Shown piece by piece: positions 1-6,045 of a stretch of 10,840 nt of DNA. Source of the stretch: a bacterium. GTDB lineage: Bacteria > Patescibacteriota > Minisyncoccia > Phycocordibacterales > 1-14-0-10-42-12. The stretch spans positions 1 to 10,840 of the forward strand of contig JAUIHD010000004.1 of the NCBI GenBank assembly GCA_030432135.1, read 5' to 3'. Within the stretch, counting starts at the first letter, position 1. Each line of letters starts with the position of its first letter. The notes under the pieces are model-generated. The model did not search any database, was not told the origin of the DNA, and saw only the letters and a list, made by a program, of their open reading frames with translations. The position numbers and the translations under genes are program-made.

Positions 1-852
1 GAGTTGTGCTGCCTCTTTCACAGAAGTAAGTGGTTCTGGTGGATTCTCATTGTCTTCTTTCATACTTCCCGAACGGTCAATAAGTAGTGCCACATCAACT
101 GGGCTTGAACAAATAGAAACAGACGTTTCAAATTTCATTGGCCAATTAAATATCACTTGCTCTGATTCATTAGGACGAAGATCTTCAACCACAGTTCGTG
201 ATGCATGCACTGCTTTTCCGAGCGCGTCATATACAATGGCTACAAGCTCTGCTTCATCGAGATAATTGTTTGACTGGTTAGCAACTGTTGCCTCTATACG
301 AGGCATAGTTTCCTCTCGGAGGAGAGCCTTATTTCGAACCGCAATGTCTTTCGTATTAAATGTTCCATTTCTCCACCGAGGTATATTAGTGAATGAAAAT
401 GTAACGCGTTCTGGTTTTTTATCTGGAAAGCGGAGCGTACCCTCGTAAACTGCAAACTGTCTTCCTTGCGGAATAAATGTTGAACCAGTTTTTCTCTCAA
501 TCTCGTTTCCGTTTTCATCGTAGAATACAAATTCATATTCAGCATACGGTGCTTCAGAAGTTGGGTTTGAGTTTTCAAGATACGCCACCGCACTGTATAC
601 ATCTGGTACCACACGGAACACGCGAGACCACATGACTACTGGATCAGTAGAATCGTTACGACAAATTTGGCTACACGAACCCCCACAGTCTATACCAGTC
701 TCATCACCATTTTTCTTACCATCAAAACAGGTCGGCGCTTCATACCAAAAGAGGAGAAATGGCACATAAATAAATACGAAAAGCACTGCCAGAGCACCTA
801 TAAGATAGGTCAATTTTTTCCGTTCCGTCCAGGATAACATCGGTATAATCAT
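1..852 (-). CDS. Membrane-anchored VWA-domain surface protein (N-terminal part; gene runs off window)
   Basis: The minus frame is open from 852 to the window edge. Numbering from the Met at 840, a short basic N-terminus is followed by one hydrophobic segment at residues 11-33, which looks like a signal anchor. A Cys-rich motif follows at 38-60 (C-x-D-G...N-G-x-E-T-x-x-D-C-G-G-x-C), which I recall from bacterial surface proteins. Residues 68-240 look like beta-rich extracellular domains. At 248-260 the sequence VDVALLIDRSGSM is a textbook MIDAS start of a von Willebrand factor A domain (D255, S257, S259). The rest of the VWA domain lies outside the window. Such proteins usually sit outside the membrane and bind ligands through a metal ion; the ligand here is unknown. 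Two in-frame starts exist, at 852 and 840, neither with a Shine-Dalgarno site. The rRNA terminator ends only a few bases upstream, so its promoter is unclear. Length of the whole protein is unknown. Confidence 0.85.
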   Translation of the reverse strand, partial: MIIPMLSWTERKKLTYLIGALAVLFVFIYVPFLLFWYEAPTCFDGKKNGDETGIDCGGSCSQICRNDSTDPVVMWSRVFRVVPDVYSAVAYLENSNPTSEAPYAEYEFVFYDENGNEIERKTGSTFIPQGRQFAVYEGTLRFPDKKPERVTFSFTNIPRWRNGTFNTKDIAVRNKALLREETMPRIEATVANQSNNYLDEAELVAIVYDALGKAVHASRTVVEDLRPNESEQVIFNWPMKFETSVSICSSPVDVALLIDRSGSMKEDNENPPEPLTSVKEAAQL

Positions 853-859
853 ACCAAAT

Positions 860-890
860 AAAAAGACACGGGTCTTACCCGTGTCTTTTT
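860..890 (-). terminator. rRNA-operon intrinsic terminator (bidirectional in form)
   Basis: A 14-bp perfect stem (860-873 with 877-890, loop 874-876) has an A-run on one side and a T-run on the other, so it can act on either strand. On the minus strand it lies about 70 bases after 5S and should end the 23S-tRNA-5S transcript. The first possible start codon of the VWA gene is only 8 bases beyond the stem. Confidence 0.85.
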
Positions 891-958
891 ATTTTTAGCT
901 TTGAATACTTTATGACTCTCGTCATCTCTCTTCCCACAAACTACGCGATTTAAATACT
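891..958. other. 5S-terminator spacer
   Basis: Short trailer between 5S and the terminator. Its 5S-proximal end continues the 5S flanking helix. A small hairpin at 912-925 has a GAGA loop on the minus strand. No gene is visible. Confidence 0.5.
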
Positions 959-1072
959 TTGTGCTGGCGCCGACCTACTCTTGCCACAAGGACTACCATC
1001 GGCGCGGACGGGCTTAACTTCCGTGTTCGGAATGAGAACGGGTGTACCCCCATCGCTAAAGCACCAGCACAA
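959..1072 (-). rRNA. rrf: 5S ribosomal RNA
   Basis: On the minus strand this has the 5S hallmarks: a terminal helix pairing TTGTGCTGG with CCAGCACAA, the loop A/helix III block CCGAACACGGAAGTTAAGCC, and a closing arm with GATGGTAGT. Length is about 114 nt, normal for 5S. The terminal helix continues about 10 bp further into the flanks (roughly 949-958 with 1073-1082), giving an extended precursor stem of about 20 bp. It is the last gene of the 23S-tRNA-5S unit. Confidence 0.96.
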
Positions 1073-1091
1073 AATATTCAAACGTGTCTTC

Positions 1092-1110
1092 GAAACAATA
1101 CAACATGCAG
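1092..1110 (-). repeat. Spacer processing stem, 3' strand
   Basis: This 19-base segment is complementary along its whole length to 1474-1492 (two G.U pairs). The helix encloses the spacer with the tRNA-like RNA and tRNA-Phe and begins exactly where the 23S flanking helix ends. It is probably a double-strand processing site of RNase III type, which is inference. Confidence 0.75.
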
Positions 1111-1135
1111 ACCCAAACCTTTACAAAGTTTGGGA

Positions 1136-1211
1136 TGGTGCCAAGGAGCGGAGTTGAACCGCTTACGTCCGGCTTTTCAGGCCGGCGCTCTACCGGTGAG
1201 CTACACTTGGC
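1136..1211 (-). tRNA. tRNA-Phe (GAA), CCA encoded
   Basis: The cloverleaf reads on the minus strand. The D arm is GCTC/GAGC with GGTA in its loop. The anticodon stem CCGGC/GCCGG encloses loop CTGAAAA, anticodon GAA, which reads Phe codons. The variable loop has 5 nt. The T arm is AGCGG/CCGCT with loop TTCAACT. The acceptor 3' strand is CCTTGGC, discriminator A, and CCA is encoded. An oddity is that the 5' acceptor strand reads GCCAAGTG before TA, one base more than the 7-nt partner, so either one U is bulged or pair 7:66 is mismatched with an extra G. The D loop also lacks the usual purine at 15. It lies in the 23S-5S spacer, 8 bases after the tRNA-like element. Confidence 0.88.
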
Positions 1212-1219
1212 ACACAAAG

Positions 1220-1332
1220 TGGTGGAGTCGGAAGGCGTGAACCTTCACTCATCACTATTCTACGTCCCCCGCACATGGCGAGGTGAGCTTTCGCTTCTTT
1301 TAACGAAGAACGGCGCGACAAGATACGACTCC
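1220..1332 (-). ncRNA. Unidentified tRNA-like RNA (acceptor + T arm + CCA; other arms not recognised)
   Basis: The 3' end looks like a tRNA or tmRNA. CCA is at 1222-1220 and the discriminator A at 1223. A 7-bp acceptor pairs GGAGTCG (1332-1326) with CGACTCC (1230-1224). A T-arm-like stem GAAGG/CCTTC (1246-1242 with 1235-1231) encloses a 6-nt loop TTCACG, one shorter than normal and lacking the usual A58. The middle has no recognisable D arm. One small hairpin, CTTC/GAAG, encloses GTTAAAA, which would read as anticodon UAA, and a longer arm pairs GCTCA with TGAGT. At 113 nt it is too long for a normal class I or II tRNA. It could be a tRNA with a short insertion, a decayed tRNA or a tmRNA-like fragment. 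The position 8 nt before tRNA-Phe supports a processed RNA. Confidence 0.4.
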
Positions 1333-1473
1333 AAAAAGAACTGGAGCCAGGGTTGGGTATTACCCCAAAGAGTGTGGACCTCCCGTTCGGCCAATAAGAC
1401 AAAATGGCTTGGACCCCATCCGTCTTATCAGTAAACTCCTCTACCGAACACCCCAGCATAAATTATTGCGTTT
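1333..1473 (-). other. 23S-tRNA spacer, structured, unassigned
   Basis: On the minus strand it holds a long irregular hairpin: GTTCGG plus CTGATAAGAC pair with GTCTTATTGG plus CCGAAC, between about 1452 and 1370. A small GGGT/ACCC hairpin lies near 1360 and a CTCCA/TGGAG hairpin competes with the acceptor strand of the tRNA-like RNA. An 89-codon minus frame (1459-1190) stays open across it and into tRNA-Phe. I do not accept it as a gene, because it overlaps structural RNA and has no ribosome binding site. I found no tmRNA, SRP or RNase P motif. Confidence 0.45.
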
Positions 1474-1492
1474 CCGCATGTTGTATTATTTC
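1474..1492 (-). repeat. Spacer processing stem, 5' strand
   Basis: Complementary over 19 bases to 1092-1110. It abuts the 3' strand of the 23S processing stem, so two long helices would meet at about 1491. Confidence 0.75.
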
Positions 1493-1514
1493 AATTCCAC
1501 ACAGCAGGATACAT
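1491..1514 (-). repeat. 23S processing stem, 3' strand
   Basis: Pairs with 4844-4867 on the other side of the 23S gene, about 24 positions with very few mismatches. It is the usual arrangement by which pre-23S rRNA is looped out and cut. Confidence 0.8.
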
Positions 1515-1652
1515 ATATAAGCATTCTCAGATCTCCTTCTAGGATCTTGACTGATTAGTACACCTCGGCTCAACACATTACTATGCTTTCACCTAGTGCC
1601 TATCAACGTAGTCATCTCCTACGAGTCTCAAATGATTTCTAATCTTGAAGTT

Positions 1653-1685
<33 letters not shown>

Positions 1686-1827
1686 ATTCCCAACATAGCT
1701 ACCCTGCGGTGCCACTGGCGTGACAGCAGGTAGACCAGAGGTCAGTTCATCCCGGTCCTCTCGTACTAGGGACAAATCTTCTCAAAAATCAACGCCTGCA
1801 GTAGATAGGAGACCAACCTGTCTCACG

Positions 1828-2113
1828 CTTGTTACCACGTGTTACCACGTGCAATGGACTATAGCTTCTACCTTTTACAAGGTAGGCCAACGTGTAGTCT
1901 CTACGGGCTCCATCAAAATGGATTCCCTCGGTATTGACCTCATATAAGGTTTCCACCGATATCAGTTGGCTTGAAACATGCATATCACTATACATGTCCG
2001 CCGTGATGTGATTGGTTCTATCATTTGTTATGTTTTAAGACGAAAAGACTCGATTTGTTTGTCTGTTATGTCCAGATTCAGACGGTTTTAAAGTCATACA
2101 AGATAACTCCAAA
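1828..2113 (-). other. Group I intron (no ORF) in 23S at the E. coli 2593 site
   Basis: Removing these 286 bases restores a normal 23S sequence, CAGACCGT joined to CGTGAGACAG. The exon ends in U and the intron ends in G, as group I introns do. The internal guide at 2006-1998 reads TCACGGCGG. Its GCGG pairs with exon CCGU, giving the U.G wobble at the splice site (P1), and its TCACG pairs with 3' exon CGTGA (P10). P2 is 1997-1993/1980-1976, P3 GCCAAC/GTTGGC (1970-1965/1891-1886), P4 near 1958-1955/1932-1929, and P8 CTACC/GGTAG (1885-1881/1872-1868). P7 is GACTA/TAGTC, inside the R-like segment 1904-1891 and the S-like segment 1867-1856. P9 is CACGTG with a GTAA tetraloop (1851-1836). There is no homing endonuclease frame, so it is probably self-splicing but not mobile on its own. 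Group I introns in CPR rRNA genes are known; the exact subgroup was not determined. Confidence 0.93.
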
Positions 2114-2124
2114 ACGGTCTGAAC
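2076..2124 (-). other. Alternative hairpin across the intron 5' splice site
   Basis: Exon 1 bases GTTCAGAC, the splice site and the first intron bases can pair with intron bases at about 2095-2077. The result is an irregular stem of about 20 bp with one C-C mismatch and two G.U pairs, closed by loop CTTGT. It uses the same exon bases as P1, so the two structures exclude each other. It may be an extended P1/P2 region or a misfold that must be resolved. Confidence 0.6.
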
Positions 2125-2759
2125 CCAGCTCGCGTACCTTTTTAATTGGCGAACAGCCAAACCCTTGGGACCTTCTCCAGCCCCAGGATAAGGTGAGCCG
2201 ACATCGAGGTGCCGAACACTGCCGGCGATATGAACTCTTAGGCAGTACCAGCCTGTTATCCCCAGGGTAGCTTTTATCAGATAATCTCCGGTCGCGTCTA
2301 AAGCGGACCATCGGTTCACTTAGTGCTGCTTTCGCATCTGCTTGGCATTTACGCCTCGCAGTTAAGCCAGCTTGTGCCTATACACTATCGGCACGGTTTC
2401 CATTCGCGCCTAGCTGACCTTAATCAACTCCTCCGTTACTCTTTAGGAGGATAGCGCCCCACTAAAACTGCCCACCAGATACTGTTCCCGTCCGTTTTTG
2501 CCGTACAGGTTAGCGAATACATCAAAACAGAGTGGTATTTCACTGACGACTCCACGGTACCCGAAAGCCCGCTTCAAAGTCTCCCACCTATGCTACGCAG
2601 TCAAAACATACACGCAATATCAAGTTGCAGTAAAGCTCCTGGGGTCTTTTCGTCTAACTGCAGGTAACCGGCATCTTCACCGGTATTGTATTTTCACCGA
2701 GCAAGTCCTCGAGACAGTTCCCCAGTCGTTACGCCATTCGTGCACGTCTGAACTTACCA

Positions 2760-2810
<51 letters not shown>

Positions 2811-4246
2811 CAGGGCTTATATCAGTCAGCATACAACATTCTGTGCACAAAAAATTTCTGCACACAATGTCGTACACCGCCAATATTTAACCTTCTGGCA
2901 TTGGTCAGGCGTCACCCCCTATACATCCTCTTACGAGTTCGCAGGGAGCTGTGTTTTTGATAAACAGTCGCCAGGGATTCTTTAGCTGCGGCCCTCCCCC
3001 CGAAGGGATTGGGCAGGCCTTATCGCGAACTTACGGCCGCTATTTTGCCGAGTTCCTTGAGGACCTCTCACTCGTTCGCCTTGGTCTTCTCGACCTGACT
3101 ACCTGTGTCGGTTTACGGTACGGATCCTGCATCAATAAGCTTAGAAACTTTTCTTGGAAGCGTGCTCCCCAAAATTGCCTTGGCCGAAGCCAAAACTTTA
3201 TGCTCTGCTTGGACTATAGATCCCGGATTTACCTAAGATCCATCCTCACAGCACAAACGAAAATCCAATAATTCGCTTTGAGTACAACACTCCGTCCTTC
3301 CATCGCTTGATACAGAAGTCATGGAATATTAACCATGTGTCCATCGGGTGCGGCTTTCGCCATCCCCTTAGGCCCGACTAACCCTTCGCTGATTGTCATT
3401 GCAAAGGAAACCTTAGTCTTTCGGCGGGCAGGGATTTCACCTGCCTTGCGGTTACTTGTGCCAACATTCTTACTTCCATACGCTCCAGCATGGGTTACCC
3501 CTTTGCCTTCAGCGCAGAATGGAATACTCTCCTACCGCTTGCACATACCGAAGTATGTACAAACCCTCAATTTCGGTACCATGTTTTAGCCCCGATTATC
3601 TTTGGCGCAAAATCTCTTACTGAGTGAGCTGTTACGCTATCTTTAAAGGATGGCTGCCTCTAAGCCAACCTCCTCAGTGTCGGAGAAATATCACCACCTT
3701 CCTTGCACTTAACATGGATTTAGGGACCTTAATTTGAGATCTGGGCTGTTTCCCTTTTGACCACCGGAGCTTAGCCCCCGGAGTCTAACTGCTTTGCTTT
3801 AACCTTAAGTATTCGGAGTTTGATAGGAAAAGCGAGGTTTCCCCCTATCAGTTCCTTCCAGTGCTCTACCCCTTAAGGGAACACAAAACGCTAGCCCTAA
3901 AGCTATTTCGGAGAGAACCAGCTATTACAAGATTCGATTAGCTTTTCACTCCTTACCACAAGTCATCCCAACGTATTGCACGGCGAACGGGTTCGGGCCT
4001 CCGCCTCTGTTTCCAGAGACTTCACCCTGCTCATGGTAAGCTCATCTTGCTTCGGGTCTTTAGTGTAAGACTAAACGCACTATTCATACTCGCTTTCGCT
4101 ACGGCTCCATCCCGTAAAGGACTTAACCTTGCCACACACTAAAACTCGTTGGCTCATTCTTCAATAGGCACGCCGTAGAGGTGCAAGCACCTCATCGACT
4201 CCTTGTAGACATATGGTTTCAGGTCTATTTCACTGTCCTTCCGGAC

Positions 4247-4288
<42 letters not shown>

Positions 4289-4784
4289 TCTAAAAGTATT
4301 TAGCCTTGGGAGTTAGTCCTCCCAGATTCCTCCGAGCTATTCATGTCTCGAAGTACTCAAGAACAACAACAAAAGAGTTGCATTATTTTCACATACGGGA
4401 CTATTACCCTCTAAGGTGTATCTTTCCAGATACTTTTGTTAATAATACAATTTCTAACTCTTCTCATATAAATATGACGTTGTTGCCTTACAACCCCCAT
4501 ACACAAGTGCATGGGTTTGGGCTCCTTCGCTTTCGCTCGCCGCTACTTACGAAATGCTTATTAGTTTATTTTCCTCCGGGTACTGAAATGTTTTACTTCC
4601 CCGGGTGTACCCCTTCGCACATAATTGCGCAAAGGTAACGACCAAAGTCGCTGGGTTTCCCCATTCGGAAATCTTCGGATCACAGGTTGCTCAGCACCTT
4701 CCCGAAGCTTATCGCAGCTGTGCCACGTCCTTCATCGTCTTTTAGAACCTAGGCATCCACCATACGCCCTTATGATTTCCCATT

Positions 4785-4843
4785 AGGAAATCTAAGAACC
4801 GCTTTTGAAGTCACACACTCTAAAGATAGTGTATGACCCCTTA
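4785..4843 (-). other. Pre-23S leader between processing stem and mature 5' end
   Basis: It contains an 8-bp hairpin, TCATACAC with GTGTGTGA, between about 4836 and 4809. A second short hairpin, GATTTCC with GGAAATC, overlaps the predicted 5' end (4795-4775). No gene is present. Confidence 0.5.
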
Positions 4844-4867
4844 TGTATCCTGCTGCGTGAAATTGAA
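4844..4867 (-). repeat. 23S processing stem, 5' strand
   Basis: Pairs with 1491-1514. The same bases can instead form a local hairpin at 4851-4879 (TGCTG and TGAAAT arms), which could form first and be displaced when the 3' flank is made. Confidence 0.8.
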
Positions 4868-4880
4868 TTTCATACAGCAG

Positions 4881-5060
4881 TATTTACCTGTTTTTTGAAT
4901 CTTTTGTGTACTAACAAAAGATTCGGCTCTCCCGCCTCCAGCGACCCCAATCCATTTTCATGGAAGTTACTGTGACGGGATTATATTTTCAAAGTTCGCT
5001 ACGGACTGCTTCCAGCCCCAGATCTACCAAGGCAAGCCTTGATAGATCTAGAACGAGAAG
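4881..5060 (-). ncRNA. Structured rRNA leader, unassigned
   Basis: On the minus strand it has a 14-bp hairpin at 5049-5020 (AGATCTATCAAGGC against GCCTTGGTAGATCT, loop TT). Next is a G-rich segment, then a small GAAA-tetraloop hairpin near 4961-4948. It ends with a perfect 11-bp hairpin at 4924-4897. Neither large hairpin has a following T-run, so they are not ordinary terminators. Short complementary blocks such as AGCGA/TCGCT and TCCCG/CGGGA suggest a compact fold. I found no tRNA, SRP, 6S, RNase P or 16S signature. It may be an rRNA leader involved in antitermination or maturation, or an independent small RNA. Confidence 0.45.
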
Positions 5061-5065
5061 ATGAG

Positions 5066-5093
5066 AAAGAAAAAGAGCCGCATTCCTGCGGCT
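5066..5093 (-). terminator. Terminator-like hairpin inside the rRNA leader
   Basis: The stem is AGCCGCA/TGCGGCT with loop GGAA, followed on the minus strand by CTTTTTCTTT. It lies about 65-90 bases after the promoter and before 23S. It could end a short RNA or act as an attenuator that rRNA antitermination must overcome. A weaker hairpin, AAGAACC/GGTTCTT (5119-5103), precedes it. Confidence 0.65.
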
Positions 5094-5118
5094 AGACAAA
5101 AGAAGAACCCGAGGTTCT

Positions 5119-5151
5119 TTATGTTCGCCGCGCTCTAAATCTTTTACTCAT
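5119..5151 (-). CDS. Possible 10-residue leader peptide MSKRFRARRT
   Basis: An ATG lies 11 bases after the -10 box of the rRNA promoter, and the frame closes after ten codons, four of them Arg. There is no Shine-Dalgarno, and the RNA leader would be only a few bases. It is followed at once by two hairpins, the second a terminator, the layout of a leader-peptide attenuator. With so short a frame, chance is the simpler explanation. Confidence 0.2.
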   Translation of the reverse strand: MSKRFRARRT

Positions 5152-5162
5152 ACGTGCGGTAC

Positions 5163-5190
5163 AGTATAGTCAAATTTAAAAAACTGTCAA
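5163..5190 (-). promoter_or_regulatory. Sigma-70-type promoter, probable rRNA promoter
   Basis: A perfect -35 TTGACA (5190-5185), a 16-bp A+T-rich spacer and -10 TATACT (5168-5163) read on the minus strand. It is the best promoter match upstream of 23S. The start should be near 5156. It lies just after the terminator of the membrane-protein gene. Confidence 0.75.
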
Positions 5191-5209
5191 CTGGGGAGAC
5201 CCTAGATTT

Positions 5210-5238
5210 CAAAAACCCGCCACCTAGGCGGGTTTTTG
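5210..5238 (-). terminator. Terminator of the TM-repeat membrane protein gene
   Basis: A 12-bp stem, CAAAAACCCGCC with GGCGGGTTTTTG (loop 5222-5226), is T-rich on both strands. It lies 27 bases after the stop codon at 5265 and separates that gene from the rRNA promoter. Confidence 0.85.
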
Positions 5239-5264
5239 AAAAAAAAGCTTTCTATACAGGCCTA

Positions 5265-5948
5265 TTACACAGAAAGGTCTCTTCGCATTTTTTCAATAAC
5301 ATCCTTGGCCGCTTCCTGTCCTCCAAGACCAAATGAAAGACCGAGTCCAAGCGCAAGCGCAATCACAAATCCTGTGAAAAGAGTTTGGATAAATGCTGTT
5401 GCAATACCAAGTTGTGAAAGAGCAATAAGGATTGCAAACACCCAGATTGACCATCGAGTCACTGTTCCGAGGAAGTTTGCTGATCCAACATTTGCAGTCT
5501 TTGCAGATGCATTTACCACCTTTGCCATAAAGTCTCCTACAACTCCTCCAACAAGCAGAATCAATACTGCAACGATTACTTGTGGTAAGTAGAGAAGTAC
5601 TACCTGCTGCAAGAAGACGTTCACCTGCGTAAGGTTGAGCACGTCAAATGCTGCGACAAGAAATACAACAATAATAAACCACTTCACAAGACCGCCAACA
5701 AATTCTCCTGAATTTAGAGAAATGTTTCCTCTCTTAAGAAGTGCACCAATACCTGCAGACTCAAGCGCTGCATCAAGCTTTATAGAACGGATAACTTGAG
5801 CAACAATCCTTCCAATCAATGCGCCGATTGCCCATCCAAGAATAAGGATGATAATCGCGATCACGAGATTTGGTACAAAGACCAACACTGCCCGCCACAA
5901 ATCCTGAAAAGATGCTGTCAAAACATCACCCCATGTTTGTAAAACCAT
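5265..5948 (-). CDS. TM-helix-repeat / mechanosensitive-channel-related membrane protein
   Basis: This 227-residue protein has five hydrophobic helices at about 22-46, 86-106, 119-140, 160-182 and 187-206. The G-rich stretch IALALGLGLSFGLGGQEAAK at 196-215 resembles the pore helix (TM3) of MscS channels. The repeats of G-W-x-x-G and G-G-V-V-G-type helices resemble the conserved TM-helix family (Pfam PF05552), seen in CmpX-like proteins. It lacks the large cytoplasmic beta domain of full MscS, ending at MRRDLSV soon after the last helix. The likely role is a small inner-membrane channel or scaffold responding to membrane tension; function is inferred from similarity only. No Shine-Dalgarno is visible before the start. 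It has its own terminator and possibly its own -10 box. Confidence 0.82.
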   Translation of the reverse strand: MVLQTWGDVLTASFQDLWRAVLVFVPNLVIAIIILILGWAIGALIGRIVAQVIRSIKLDAALESAGIGALLKRGNISLNSGEFVGGLVKWFIIVVFLVAAFDVLNLTQVNVFLQQVVLLYLPQVIVAVLILLVGGVVGDFMAKVVNASAKTANVGSANFLGTVTRWSIWVFAILIALSQLGIATAFIQTLFTGFVIALALGLGLSFGLGGQEAAKDVIEKMRRDLSV

Positions 5949-6024
5949 AAAAATCTTTTTGTGTTTAAAAACACAATAAACTATTAAATTACTAATATAT
6001 TAGTGAGCTCTACGCTCTATCTCT

Positions 6025-6030
6025 ATTATA
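6025..6030 (-). promoter_or_regulatory. Possible -10 box for the membrane protein gene
   Basis: TATAAT lies on the minus strand about 77 bases before the start codon. The -35 region is weak. The leader between holds the palindrome ACTAATATATTAGT (5991-6004) and a small hairpin (5958-5975) just before the gene. Confidence 0.4.
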
Positions 6031-6045
6031 CCGCAAAATTATAAT

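Noticed and set aside
294..614. 106-codon minus frame
   Set aside because: Out-of-frame shadow of the VWA protein, whose frame is open over the whole stretch.
959..1240. Frame opposite 5S rRNA
   Set aside because: Antisense to 5S and tRNA-Phe; not a gene.
1084..1434. 116-codon plus-strand frame with VPRSGVEPLTSGFSGRRST
   Set aside because: This is the well-known false protein read from the antisense strand of a tRNA gene; it lies opposite tRNA-Phe and the spacer.
1190..1459. 89-codon minus-strand frame across the spacer
   Set aside because: It overlaps tRNA-Phe and the tRNA-like RNA, has no ribosome binding site, lies inside a processing helix, and its product resembles nothing. Kept only as a remark.
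1333..1473. Second group I intron or tRNA-Ile suggested by CTGATAA and GGTAGAG
   Set aside because: The anticodon stem does not pair and no P3/P7 or R/S segments could be found.
4925..5020. tmRNA or SRP RNA suggested by GGGGCTGGAAGCAG
   Set aside because: No tmRNA tag frame, T arm or CCA end, and the SRP domain IV internal loop and GGAA tetraloop are not present.
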